Shown here: positions 10,249 to 18,111 of the stretch, piece by piece
Layout: each line of letters begins with the position of its first letter
Numbering within the stretch: position 1 is the first letter of the stretch
DNA from: Arthrobacter roseus
GTDB taxonomy: Bacteria; Actinomycetota; Actinomycetes; Actinomycetales; Micrococcaceae
Reading direction: 5' to 3'
Length of the DNA stretch: 64,000 nucleotides
Assembly: GCF_016907875.1 (NCBI RefSeq)
Contig: NZ_JAFBCU010000001.1
Coordinates: forward strand, 434,001 to 498,000
The notes under the pieces: model-generated
The model's database searches: none
Told to the model about the DNA's origin: nothing
What the model saw: only the letters and a program-made list of their open reading frames with translations
Position numbers and translations under genes: made by a program

Positions 10249-12645
10249 ATGAACAATCTGAATGTTGACAGAATCCATCAGTGGTGGCGGGCAGCGAACT
10301 ACCTCTCCGTTGGGCAGATCTACCTTCGCGATAACCCTCTCCTACAGGAGGCGCTGAGGCCCGAGCACATCAAGGCGCGGTTGCTGGGCCATTGGGGCAC
10401 CACGCCGGGGCTCAACTTCATCTACGCGCACCTCAACCGTGTGATCGCGCGCGACAAGCGCAGCGTTCTCTTCGTCACTGGTCCCGGTCATGGTGGTCCG
10501 GCGAACGTGGCGAACGCCTACCTCGAGGGCACGTATTCGGAGATCTACACGCACATTCGGCAGGACAGGGAGGGGCTGCGAGAGCTGTTCAAGCAGTTCA
10601 GCTATCCTGGCGGGATTCCCTCGCACGCAGCGCCAGAGACACCAGGATCCATCAACGAGGGCGGGGAGTTAGGCTACTCGCTCGTGCACGCCTACGGCGC
10701 TGTCTTCGACAATCCTGGCCTTATTGCTGCCACAGTGATTGGCGACGGCGAGGCGGAGACTGGACCCCTTGCGGCGAGCTGGCACTCCAACACTTTCCTG
10801 GACCCGGCGCTCGATGGCGCGGTGCTGCCCATCCTGCACCTCAACGGTTACAAGATCGCGAACCCCACCATCCTGGCGCGCATGCCCGAGGACCAGCTGA
10901 AAGCACTCATGACCGGGTACGGGTACACTCCGCACTTTGTCACTGTGAAGGATCCGAAAGCGTTCGATCAGGCCCACCGCGAATTCGCCGAAACACTGGA
11001 CGCCTGCCTGCAGGAGATCGACGACATTCAGGCCGAGTATCGCAGCGGCGAGGGGCAAGGCGAGAAACACGACGCGAAGCATCCTCCGCGCTGGCCGATG
11101 ATCGTCCTGCGCTCGCCAAAGGGGTGGACCGGGCCCGACGTCGTTGACGGCAAGCAGGTGGAGGGCACCTGGCGTTCGCACCAGGTGCCCATTTCCGGGG
11201 TCTCGACGAATGAGGAGCACCTACAGTTGCTCGAGGACTGGATGCGGTCCTACCGGCCGGAGGAACTGTTCACGGACGACGGCGTCTTCCGTCCTGAGAT
11301 TCAGGAGCAGGCGCCCGATGGCGACCTCCGCATGAGCGCAACGCCGTATGCCAACGGCGGCCGGTTGTTGAAGGATCTGCGCCTCCCAGAGTATGAGGAT
11401 CACGCGGTTGCCGTGAAGCGCCCGGGTGAGGAAAAAGTCAGTCCCATGATCAACATCGGGAACTACCTGCGCGAGGTCATCGAGCTCAACCCGGACAATT
11501 TCCGCATCATGGGCCCGGATGAGACCGCGTCCAATAGGCTGCAGGCTGTCTATGACGTGACGGATAAGGTGTGGGAGCAGGACCTGCACGACGTCGATGA
11601 GCATCTTGCGCGGTCGGGGCGCGTCATGGAGGTCCTCAGCGAGCACCTGTGCCAGGGGTGGCTCGAAGGGTATCTGTTGACCGGTCGGCATGGTGTTTTC
11701 AACTGCTACGAGGCCTTTGTCCACATTGTTGACTCAATGTTCAACCAGCATGCCAAGTGGCTCAAGGTCCATCAGGACCTGCCGTGGCGGCAGCCCATCG
11801 CGTCGCTGAACTACATGCTCTCGAGCCACGTGTGGCAGCAGGATCACAATGGTTTCAGCCATCAGGATCCGGGCTTTATTGATCATGTGGTCAACAAGAA
11901 GGCCGACGTTATCCGGGTGTATCTGCCGCCGGATGCCAACACCATGGTGGCCGTTACGGAACATTGCCTTCAAACACGGGACACGGTCAACGTGATCGTC
12001 ACCGGAAAGCAGCCGACGTTGACATGGCTGGGGCCGGAGGAAGCCCGGCTGCACTTCGCCCGCGGGATCGGCACGTGGGATTTCGCCGGCAATGAAACCG
12101 AAGGTGAGGAGCCCGACGTCGTACTGGGTTGTGCCGGGGACGTACCAACACTGGAGGTGGTGGCCGCCGCGGGACTGCTGCGTGAACACTTACCGCAGCT
12201 GAAGGTTCGCGTGGTTAACGTGCTGGATCTGATGCGTCTACAGGACGCCGAAGAGCACCCGCACGGGCTCCAGCACCGGGACTTCGACACCCTGTTCACC
12301 GCAGACAAACCGGTCATTTTTGCCTACCACGGCTATCCCTGGATGATTCACCGTCTCACCTACCGCCGGACGAATCACGGAAATATTCACGTTCGGGGAT
12401 ATAAGGAGGAGGGCACCACCACGACTCCGTTCGACATGGCGATGATGAATCAGATCGACCGGTACCAACTGGCAATAGACGTCGTGGACCGTGTGCCGTC
12501 ACTGGGTGCGTCGCAGGCTGTTTTCCGTCAGTGGCTGCAGGATGAACGTCAACGAGCGTGGCAGTACACGCGCGATGAGGGCAAGGATCCGGACACCATC
12601 ATCGGTTGGACATTGGACGAATCGACCCCCGACGATGCACAGTAG
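10249..12645 (+). CDS. Xylulose-5-phosphate/fructose-6-phosphate phosphoketolase
   Basis: 798 residues, the full family length. A strong AAGGAGG lies 5-6 nt before the ATG. The enzyme is thiamine-diphosphate dependent and cleaves xylulose-5-P or fructose-6-P with phosphate to acetyl-P plus a sugar phosphate. Family signatures are visible: [21 protein letters not shown] near the N-terminus, the ThDP/Mg motif [16 protein letters not shown] and the following [21 protein letters not shown], and the pyrimidine domain segment around [11 protein letters not shown]. It begins 33 nt after ligD but serves central carbon metabolism, so co-transcription would be coincidental. The acetate kinase or phosphotransacetylase partner is not in the window. 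Confidence 0.96.
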   Translation: MNNLNVDRIHQWWRAANYLSVGQIYLRDNPLLQEALRPEHIKARLLGHWGTTPGLNFIYAHLNRVIARDKRSVLFVTGPGHGGPANVANAYLEGTYSEIYTHIRQDREGLRELFKQFSYPGGIPSHAAPETPGSINEGGELGYSLVHAYGAVFDNPGLIAATVIGDGEAETGPLAASWHSNTFLDPALDGAVLPILHLNGYKIANPTILARMPEDQLKALMTGYGYTPHFVTVKDPKAFDQAHREFAETLDACLQEIDDIQAEYRSGEGQGEKHDAKHPPRWPMIVLRSPKGWTGPDVVDGKQVEGTWRSHQVPISGVSTNEEHLQLLEDWMRSYRPEELFTDDGVFRPEIQEQAPDGDLRMSATPYANGGRLLKDLRLPEYEDHAVAVKRPGEEKVSPMINIGNYLREVIELNPDNFRIMGPDETASNRLQAVYDVTDKVWEQDLHDVDEHLARSGRVMEVLSEHLCQGWLEGYLLTGRHGVFNCYEAFVHIVDSMFNQHAKWLKVHQDLPWRQPIASLNYMLSSHVWQQDHNGFSHQDPGFIDHVVNKKADVIRVYLPPDANTMVAVTEHCLQTRDTVNVIVTGKQPTLTWLGPEEARLHFARGIGTWDFAGNETEGEEPDVVLGCAGDVPTLEVVAAAGLLREHLPQLKVRVVNVLDLMRLQDAEEHPHGLQHRDFDTLFTADKPVIFAYHGYPWMIHRLTYRRTNHGNIHVRGYKEEGTTTTPFDMAMMNQIDRYQLAIDVVDRVPSLGASQAVFRQWLQDERQRAWQYTRDEGKDPDTIIGWTLDESTPDDAQ

Positions 12646-12681
12646 GCTTATGGGACGACCCCTCGACAGAAGGAGCGAATA

Positions 12682-13146
12682 ATGTCAGAAACACGCATTA
12701 CGGCAACACGCACCATCGACGCAGCAGCAGCGGAAATCTTCAAGATCCTCTCAAATCCGGAGCGGCACGCTCAGATCGACGGCTCAGGTATGGTCCAGTC
12801 TGATGATGTTTCGGATCGCATCACTGGCACCGGTCAGATGTTCACCATGAACCAGAACTGGGACAAGTTGGGCGGCGACTACAAGACCGAGAATCATGTC
12901 ACTGGCTATGACGAGAACAAGCTGCTCGCATGGAAGACGGCAACGGCGGGGACCCAGCCTCCTGGCTGGGAGTGGGTCTGGGAGCTCCAGTCGGAGGGAC
13001 CGGATTCAACGAAGGTCTCCATTACCTATGACTGGAGCGACGTGACCGACAAAGAGGTACTGAAGAAGGTTTCGTTCCCGGCAGTGTCCAAGGAGGAGCT
13101 GGAAACTTCCCTGGGCAATCTTGCCGCGGCGGTCTCTGAAGCCTAG
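12682..13146 (+). CDS. SRPBCC-family (START-like) protein
   Basis: 154 residues, with AGAAGGAG before the ATG. The N-terminus ATRTIDAAAAEIFKILSNPERHAQIDGSG is the characteristic start of the polyketide-cyclase/SRPBCC helix-grip fold, a hydrophobic ligand-binding domain. The C-terminus contains TKVSITYDWSDVTDKEV, also typical. No catalytic assignment is possible. A TAGGCT hexamer at about 12644-12649 could be its -10 element. Its stop overlaps by 4 nt the stop of the convergent SMR gene. Confidence 0.8.
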   Translation: MSETRITATRTIDAAAAEIFKILSNPERHAQIDGSGMVQSDDVSDRITGTGQMFTMNQNWDKLGGDYKTENHVTGYDENKLLAWKTATAGTQPPGWEWVWELQSEGPDSTKVSITYDWSDVTDKEVLKKVSFPAVSKEELETSLGNLAAAVSEA

Positions 13147-13505
13147 TTTGCAGTTGCACTCCCGCGGGGCTCGGTTTTTCGGGCGTCGCGGGAGTCCACA
13201 AACTTCAGGCCTATGACGCACCCGATGATGCCGGCAAGGAACAGCACTTTCAGAATCCCAGCCGTTTCCTCGCCGAACGCCACGGCGTAGGTCACCGTGA
13301 GAACGGCGCCCAACCCTGTCCAGACCGCGTAGGCGGTTCCCACCGGGATACTCTTCATGGCGTAGGCTAGGCCCGCCATACTCAAGGCGAGCGCCACAAA
13401 GAAGATGAACGACGGCGTCGGCTGTGTCAACCCCGCAGACTCACCGAGGGCTGTGGCCCAGATAGCTTCCATGACTGCGCTGGCCAACAGAACGATCCAA
13501 TGCAC
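13143..13505 (-). CDS. SMR-family exporter, second partner of a pair
   Basis: 120 residues, four hydrophobic helices, SMR consensus (MHWIVLLASAVMEAIWATAL with the conserved TM1 Glu14; KSIPVGTAYAVWTGLGAV). SMR proteins export cationic compounds (quaternary ammonium, guanidinium) by proton antiport using that Glu. Positive charges lie in loop 2 (Lys in MKSIP) and in the long C-terminal tail (SRDARKTEPRG); loop 1 has none. By the positive-inside rule this predicts N- and C-termini in the cytoplasm. It starts 3 nt after the other SMR gene, so the two probably form an EbrAB/YkkCD-type heterodimer. Confidence 0.92.
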   Translation of the reverse strand: MHWIVLLASAVMEAIWATALGESAGLTQPTPSFIFFVALALSMAGLAYAMKSIPVGTAYAVWTGLGAVLTVTYAVAFGEETAGILKVLFLAGIIGCVIGLKFVDSRDARKTEPRGSATAN

Positions 13506-13508
13506 CGG

Positions 13509-13823
13509 TTACCCCACTACTTTCAGTCCAACAACGCAACCAATGATGCCCATCAGCAGCAGAACCTTGACGAACGTTGCTCTTTCTGCGCCGAAAGCCA
13601 TAGCGTAGGCGGCCGTCAAAACCGCGCCGATTCCCACCCAGACCGCGTACGCTGTACCCACGGGAATGCCCGTCATGGCGTACGCCAGCCCAGCCATGCT
13701 GAGAGCGAGGGATACGACGAACAGTAGGGTCGGCCTCAGCCGCCGAAAGTTATTAGAGGCAGAAAGAGCCGTCGCCCAGACCGCTTCGAGGACTCCGGCA
13801 AGAACCAGGACAACCCATTCCAT
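13509..13823 (-). CDS. SMR-family exporter, first partner of a pair
   Basis: 104 residues from the ATG at 13821-13823; the frame is open further upstream but that part lies inside the adenosyltransferase gene. TM1 carries the SMR Glu (MEWVVLVLAGVLEAVWATAL, Glu13), and TGIPVGTAYAVWVGIGAV is the family signature. Positive charges are in loop 1 (NNFRRLRP) and loop 3 (GAERATFVK), while loop 2 and the very short C-terminus have none. The predicted topology is therefore N- and C-termini outside, the reverse of its neighbour. The start is 7 nt after the adenosyltransferase stop with no own ribosome site visible, suggesting translational coupling. Confidence 0.92.
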   Translation of the reverse strand: MEWVVLVLAGVLEAVWATALSASNNFRRLRPTLLFVVSLALSMAGLAYAMTGIPVGTAYAVWVGIGAVLTAAYAMAFGAERATFVKVLLLMGIIGCVVGLKVVG

Positions 13824-13830
13824 ACGTGGA

Positions 13831-14442
13831 TCAGGAAGGGTTCTGCGGGTCCACCGGACGAACAGAAGCCCCGGGAACCCACGTGATGTCACCGTGCTCC
13901 GCATTGGCTCCACGCGCCAGAACAAACAGCAGGGACGAGAGGCGGTTCAGGTACTGGCCGATCAGCGGATTCTGAGCCTCAGGGTGCGCATCAACGGCTT
14001 GCCAGACAGCGCGCTCGGCCCTGCGGACGACACCACGAGCCTGATAGAGGACAGCAGCAGAGAGCGTTCCGCCAGGCAGGACCATCCCGCTGAGGTCCTT
14101 CGCTTGCTGCGCAAAGTGTTCAATGGCTCGCTCAAGCCGCTCTATATGTCCCTCAACAATGCGGACCGCAGACTTGGACTCGCCATTGACGGGCGTCATG
14201 AGATCAGCAAGGGCGTCGAACAGGTCGTTCTGCACACTGATCAGCGTGGTGGAGACCTCATTGGACAGCCCACCCAGGGCGATCGCAACACTTACGGACG
14301 CATTCGCCTCATCACACTCCGCATAGGCAGCAACTCGCACATCCTGTTTAGCCATCTCACCATGCTCGCCGAATGACGTTCTACCGTTGTCGCCTTCGCG
14401 GGTGTAATACGGATCCTCCAGCTTATTCTCGCGTTCAGTCAT
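13831..14442 (-). CDS. PduO-type ATP:cob(I)alamin adenosyltransferase
   Basis: 203 residues from the ATG at 14440-14442. It makes adenosylcobalamin from cob(I)alamin and ATP. The glycine-rich ATP motif is near the start (YYTREGDNGRTSFGEHG), and the C-terminal signature region is present (AVLYQARGVVRRAERAVW, NPLIGQYLNRLSSLLFVLAR). An in-frame extension upstream (MSGTAINILAT) is possible but not typical. TATACT (14455-14450, - strand) lies 7 nt before the ATG, which fits a leaderless start. It leads an operon with the two SMR genes; no functional link between cobalamin and SMR export is known to me. Confidence 0.92.
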   Translation of the reverse strand: MTERENKLEDPYYTREGDNGRTSFGEHGEMAKQDVRVAAYAECDEANASVSVAIALGGLSNEVSTTLISVQNDLFDALADLMTPVNGESKSAVRIVEGHIERLERAIEHFAQQAKDLSGMVLPGGTLSAAVLYQARGVVRRAERAVWQAVDAHPEAQNPLIGQYLNRLSSLLFVLARGANAEHGDITWVPGASVRPVDPQNPS

Positions 14443-14494
14443 AGTGGCCAGTATATTGATTGCAGTACCTGACATCGACAAGTGAGGAAAAAAC

Positions 14495-16219
14495 ATGTCC
14501 GAGGATCTAGCGGACGGTTCCATCGAAGCACGGCTGGGCGAACCCGAATCGGTTCCGCCCGCCAAGGGTTGGGCCACCGTGGACAAAACGGTTTTCGGTG
14601 TATCTGCGGGCATCATCGTTGTCGTTTGTCTCGTCGGCGTGTTGTTCACCACGGAGGTCTTCGACGCCACGACCGCCGCGCTTGGGTGGGTAACCAGCAA
14701 GTTCGGCTGGCTTTTCATCCTGAGTGCCACCGGCTTCGTGGTGTTCGCACTCGTTCTTGCCTTCGGGAAATACGGAAGCATTCCGTTGTCCCAAGAGGGC
14801 GAGAAAACCGAGTTCTCCACCATTTCGTGGGTGGCCATGATGTTCAGCGCCGGCATGGGAATTGGTCTCATGTTCTTCGGCGTGTACGAGCCCGTGACGC
14901 ACCTGGCCACTCCTCCGCCGTTCGTTGATGCTGCAGCGGGCAGTGCGGAAGCGGCGAGCTCGGCCATGGCCTACACGTTCTTCCACTGGGGCCTGCACCC
15001 GTGGGCCATCTACTCCGTCGTTGGCCTGGCGCTCGCGTACTCCACCTACCGTATGGGTCGCGGAAACCTGATGAGTTCGCCGTTCCAATCGATCTTCGGC
15101 AAGGAGCGCATCGAGAAAGGGTGGGGAAAGCCCATCGACATTCTCGCGATCATCTGCACCAAGTTTGGTTCGGCCACATCCCTTGGGCTAGGCGCTCTGC
15201 AGATCGCCGCCGGTATTGCGCTTCTGCGTACGGGTGAATTCAGTGACGATCCAGGGGTCGCGGTCCCCATCATCATTATCTGCGTCCTCACCGTGGGTGT
15301 TGTGTTCTCCGCTGCTAGCGGCGTTTCCAGGGGCATCAAATGGTTGAGCAACACCAATATGATTCTCGCCGCGGTTCTGCTGGTCTTCGTGTTCGTGGTG
15401 GGCCCAACCGTGTTCATCCTTGATCTGCTGCCGAATTCCATTGGTTCCTACTTCAACAACCTGGTATCGATGAGTTTCCACTCGGCCGTCTTTGGCGGCT
15501 CGGACTGGTTGGCCAGCTGGACCATCTTCTACTGGGCATGGTGGATCTCGTGGACGCCGTTCGTCGGGACGTTCATCGCCAAGATCTCTCGTGGGCGCAC
15601 TATCCGTGAGTTCGTGTTGGGCGTGCTGTTGGTACCCACATCAGTGAGTATGCTCTGGTTCGTCGTCTTTGGCGGTGCCGGCATCAACCTGCAATTGGGT
15701 GGGGTGGACATTGCCGGTACCGGCAACGAAGCGGCGGGCTTCTTTGCGGCGTTGCAGAATTACCCGTTCTTCATTGGGGCTGCGCTGATAGTCATGCTGT
15801 TGACCGCCGTTTTCTTCGTCAGCGGCGCAGATGCTGGTGCGTTGGTTCTGGGAACACTTTCGAGCTATGGACGCAAGGAGCCGTGGAAGCCGCTGGTGAT
15901 TCTGTGGGCTGTCCTGACTGGTGCTGTAGCCGCCGTGCTGTTGTTTGTTGGCGGGCTCGATGCGTTGCAGACCTTCACTATTCTGGCCGCCACCCCATTT
16001 GTGTTGGTGATACTGGGCCTATGTGTTGCTCTCTACGTTGACCTACGGCGCGATCCGCTACGGCAGCGCCGGTCCGGCCCTGTCCGTGGCGCCGCTATTG
16101 CACCTCGGACGGTTCCGTTCAGTGAGCAGGCGTTAGCTGAAAATGACAATGATGATGGGACTACTGCAGTACAGACGCCGCCGGATCCTGATGCAGGTTC
16201 CACCTCTTTGAGGACCTGA
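14495..16219 (+). CDS. BCCT-family betaine/carnitine/choline transporter
   Basis: 574 residues with about 12 membrane helices. AGTGAGGAAA stands 4 nt before the ATG. The BCCT signature is clear: GMGIGLMFFGVYEPVTHL, HWGLHPWAIYSVVGLALAY, and the Trp-rich SWTIFYWAWWISWTPFVG with FIAKISRGRTIREF after it. Family members import trimethylammonium osmolytes with Na+ or H+. The C-terminal tail is short and polar (ENDNDDGTTAVQTPPDPD), without the long regulatory extension of BetP. It is divergent from the adenosyltransferase gene with a 52-bp shared promoter region. Confidence 0.95.
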   Translation: MSEDLADGSIEARLGEPESVPPAKGWATVDKTVFGVSAGIIVVVCLVGVLFTTEVFDATTAALGWVTSKFGWLFILSATGFVVFALVLAFGKYGSIPLSQEGEKTEFSTISWVAMMFSAGMGIGLMFFGVYEPVTHLATPPPFVDAAAGSAEAASSAMAYTFFHWGLHPWAIYSVVGLALAYSTYRMGRGNLMSSPFQSIFGKERIEKGWGKPIDILAIICTKFGSATSLGLGALQIAAGIALLRTGEFSDDPGVAVPIIIICVLTVGVVFSAASGVSRGIKWLSNTNMILAAVLLVFVFVVGPTVFILDLLPNSIGSYFNNLVSMSFHSAVFGGSDWLASWTIFYWAWWISWTPFVGTFIAKISRGRTIREFVLGVLLVPTSVSMLWFVVFGGAGINLQLGGVDIAGTGNEAAGFFAALQNYPFFIGAALIVMLLTAVFFVSGADAGALVLGTLSSYGRKEPWKPLVILWAVLTGAVAAVLLFVGGLDALQTFTILAATPFVLVILGLCVALYVDLRRDPLRQRRSGPVRGAAIAPRTVPFSEQALAENDNDDGTTAVQTPPDPDAGSTSLRT

Positions 16220-16233
16220 CTCGATATCCTTCA

Positions 16234-16263
16234 TTGACCTTTTCACAGGGTACAAAGTATCCT
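16234..16263 (+). promoter_or_regulatory. Candidate promoter for the Cys-rich small protein
   Basis: TTGACC (16234-16239), an 18-nt spacer and TATCCT (16258-16263) form a recognisable -35/-10 pair about 125 nt before the ATG at 16388, giving a long leader of about 120 nt that contains the palindrome at 16313-16330. Confidence 0.4.
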
Positions 16264-16312
16264 TAGCAAACGGGTAAAGTAGCCGCCTGTGCACCTGGAG
16301 TGACGGATTGTA

Positions 16313-16330
16313 CGGGGCAACGTTGCCCCG
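16313..16330 (+). repeat. Perfect 18-bp palindrome in a leader region
   Basis: CGGGGCAACGTTGCCCCG is a perfect uninterrupted palindrome between the candidate promoter (16234-16263) and the start at 16388. As DNA it looks like an operator for a dimeric regulator. As RNA it would have no loop and fold less well, so a protein-binding site is the likelier reading. Confidence 0.6.
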
Positions 16331-16387
16331 ATTACACCACCGAACCCCCTCTCACAGTGTGCTGTTGAAAGCGTTTCTGGAGGTCCA

Positions 16388-16660
16388 ATGTCTATTGTTC
16401 ATGAGTCGGCACGGTCAACATCCGTGGCGGTGCATTATGGGGCCGGAACCATCGCAGCACCGGCGCAAGTGCCTACCTGCGACACCTGTGGCACGGACGA
16501 GCACCTCATTTACGAGGAGTACGTTCCAGCCCGCTTGGCTATTCGTGGAAGTGACGCGGAGCCTGCCAACGCAGCGTATTCCTGTTCCGAGTGCGGGCGT
16601 TTCAGCGCCCATGTTGTGCCTGCATCCTGGTGCCCGCCGAACTGGTCGTTCTACCGCTAG
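16388..16660 (+). CDS. Small Cys-rich protein, zinc-ribbon-like, function unknown
   Basis: 90 residues; GGAGG 4-5 nt before the ATG supports the start. Two CxxC pairs (CDTCG at about 31-35 and CSECG at about 66-70) could hold one zinc ion, as in zinc ribbons. A further Cys and an aromatic end follow (PASWCPPNWSFYR). Between the pairs lies HLIYEEYVPARLAI. I do not recognise a named family, but the pattern looks conserved rather than random. It follows a candidate promoter and a perfect palindrome and is followed by one of the dispersed hairpin elements. Confidence 0.7.
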   Translation: MSIVHESARSTSVAVHYGAGTIAAPAQVPTCDTCGTDEHLIYEEYVPARLAIRGSDAEPANAAYSCSECGRFSAHVVPASWCPPNWSFYR

Positions 16661-16673
16661 AATCCCCTTAGCG

Positions 16674-16740
16674 CGAAGTCACCCCTTGCCATCAAAATTG
16701 CCCCTGTGCGGGGTGATCTCGCGGGTAGGGGGTGACTTCG
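16674..16740 (+). repeat. Dispersed palindromic element, copy 1
   Basis: The outer arms CGAAGTCACCCC (16674-16685) and GGGGTGACTTCG (16729-16740) match perfectly over 12 bp. The right inner part (TGCGGGGTGATCTCGCGGGTAG, positions 16707-16728) is shared with copy 4, while the left inner arm is eroded, leaving only CCCC/GGGG around TGTGC. The right edge is 3 nt from the ATG of the next gene. Confidence 0.85.
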
Positions 16741-16743
16741 GCC

Positions 16744-18111
16744 ATGGAGAAATCTCAAAATTTGATAAGGGCGGGGAACGTGCACCAGTCGGAAGCAGCT
16801 GAGCAGGACCAGCGAGAGAGCAAGCTGAAAAAAGCGATCAGCGGGAAATTACTCTTCCTCTTCATCCTCGGTGACGTCCTTGGTGCCGGAATCTATGCGC
16901 TTGTGGGCGTGATAGCCGGGGAAGTGGGCGGCGCCATCTGGGTCCCCATGCTTATCGCATTGCTGTTAGCTCTGCTGACCGCTTCATCCTACGCGGAACT
17001 GGTCACCAAATACCCACGCGCAGGTGGAGCCGCGGTCTTCGCCGAACGCGCGTACCGGAAACCGATGATCTCCTTCCTGGTGGGCTACGCCATGCTCGCC
17101 GCCGGCGTCACCAGCGCAGCCGGACTGTCCATTGCTTTCGCAGGCTATTTCACGTCGTTCCTTCCCGGCTCACAACTCTTGATCACCACCGTCTTTCTGA
17201 TCGTCGTCGCCTTCCTGAATGCCCGCGGTATCAAGGAGTCGGTGCGGAGCAACGTGGTCATGACCGTCATCGAGGTATCCGGACTAATCCTTGTCATAGT
17301 CCTGGTAGCCCTCATGCTTGGTGCGGGCGACGGCGACATCAGCCGGGTCAATGATTTTCGCCAGGGCGTTAGTGCTCCCGTTGCCATCCTGGGAGCAGCG
17401 CTCATCGCGTACTACTCGTTTGTTGGCTTTGAAGTCTCGGCGAACGTTGCGGAAGAAGTCCGAAATGTCCGCAAGGTGTATCCCAGAGCGCTCTTCGGCG
17501 CTCTGCTCACTGCTGGCGTTGTCTACGTACTCATTGGGCTGGCCTCGAGTATCACCTTGTCACCAGAAGCGCTTCAGTCCTCTGATGGTCCGCTACTGGC
17601 TGTTGTCAAGGAAACGGGATTCGGAATTCCCCCGTGGCTCTTCGGAATTATTGCACTTATAGCCGTCGCGAACGGTGCACTCCTGACTATGATCATGGCC
17701 AGCCGCCTGGCTTATGGGATGGCAGAAGAGGGTCTGCTGCCGTCTGTGTTCGGTCGTGTCCTGCCGAACCGGCGCACCCCATGGGTGGCCATCGCGGTGA
17801 CAACCGCCGTCGCCATTGCCTTGACGTTCACGGGCGGGCTGGCAGCACTCGCTGAAACTGTGGTGCTGCTACTCCTCTTCGTCTTTGTCAGCACCAATGT
17901 TGCCGTCCTGGTGCTCCGCAAGGATCGCATCGAGGAGAAGCACTTCAAAGCTCCCACGATTGTCCCGGTACTGGCAATCATTTCCTGTCTGGTGCTGCTG
18001 ACACAGCAGGACGGTGCCGTCTGGCTGCGGGCAGGGATCCTCATGGCAGTGGGCGTGGGACTCTATTTCCTCACGAGAATTAGGGGTGGCGCAGCGCGTC
18101 AGCGCTCTTGA
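16744..18111 (+). CDS. APC-family amino acid permease
   Basis: 455 residues from the ATG at 16744, with about 12 membrane helices. TM1 is GKLLFLFILGDVLGAGIYAL, the YfnA/cationic-amino-acid-transporter style APC motif; TM6 contains YYSFVGFEVSANVAEEVRN. Substrate is not predictable. The start is ambiguous: the ATG at 16744 directly abuts a palindromic element whose GGGGGTGA is the only purine run upstream, while an in-frame GTG at 16780 follows TAAGGGCGGGG and would give VHQSEAAEQ as N-terminus. The 3' end overlaps the convergent RelA/SpoT-domain gene by 32 nt. Confidence 0.88.
   Translation: MEKSQNLIRAGNVHQSEAAEQDQRESKLKKAISGKLLFLFILGDVLGAGIYALVGVIAGEVGGAIWVPMLIALLLALLTASSYAELVTKYPRAGGAAVFAERAYRKPMISFLVGYAMLAAGVTSAAGLSIAFAGYFTSFLPGSQLLITTVFLIVVAFLNARGIKESVRSNVVMTVIEVSGLILVIVLVALMLGAGDGDISRVNDFRQGVSAPVAILGAALIAYYSFVGFEVSANVAEEVRNVRKVYPRALFGALLTAGVVYVLIGLASSITLSPEALQSSDGPLLAVVKETGFGIPPWLFGIIALIAVANGALLTMIMASRLAYGMAEEGLLPSVFGRVLPNRRTPWVAIAVTTAVAIALTFTGGLAALAETVVLLLLFVFVSTNVAVLVLRKDRIEEKHFKAPTIVPVLAIISCLVLLTQQDGAVWLRAGILMAVGVGLYFLTRIRGGAARQRS

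Noticed and set aside
13143-13823. Guanidine riboswitch upstream of the SMR genes
   Set aside because: The gaps before both SMR genes are 3 and 7 nt, and the 52-bp promoter gap before the operon shows no ykkC-type motif.
14443-14967. Extension of the adenosyltransferase to 378 residues
   Set aside because: The added part is antisense to the start of the BCCT gene and lacks adenosyltransferase features.
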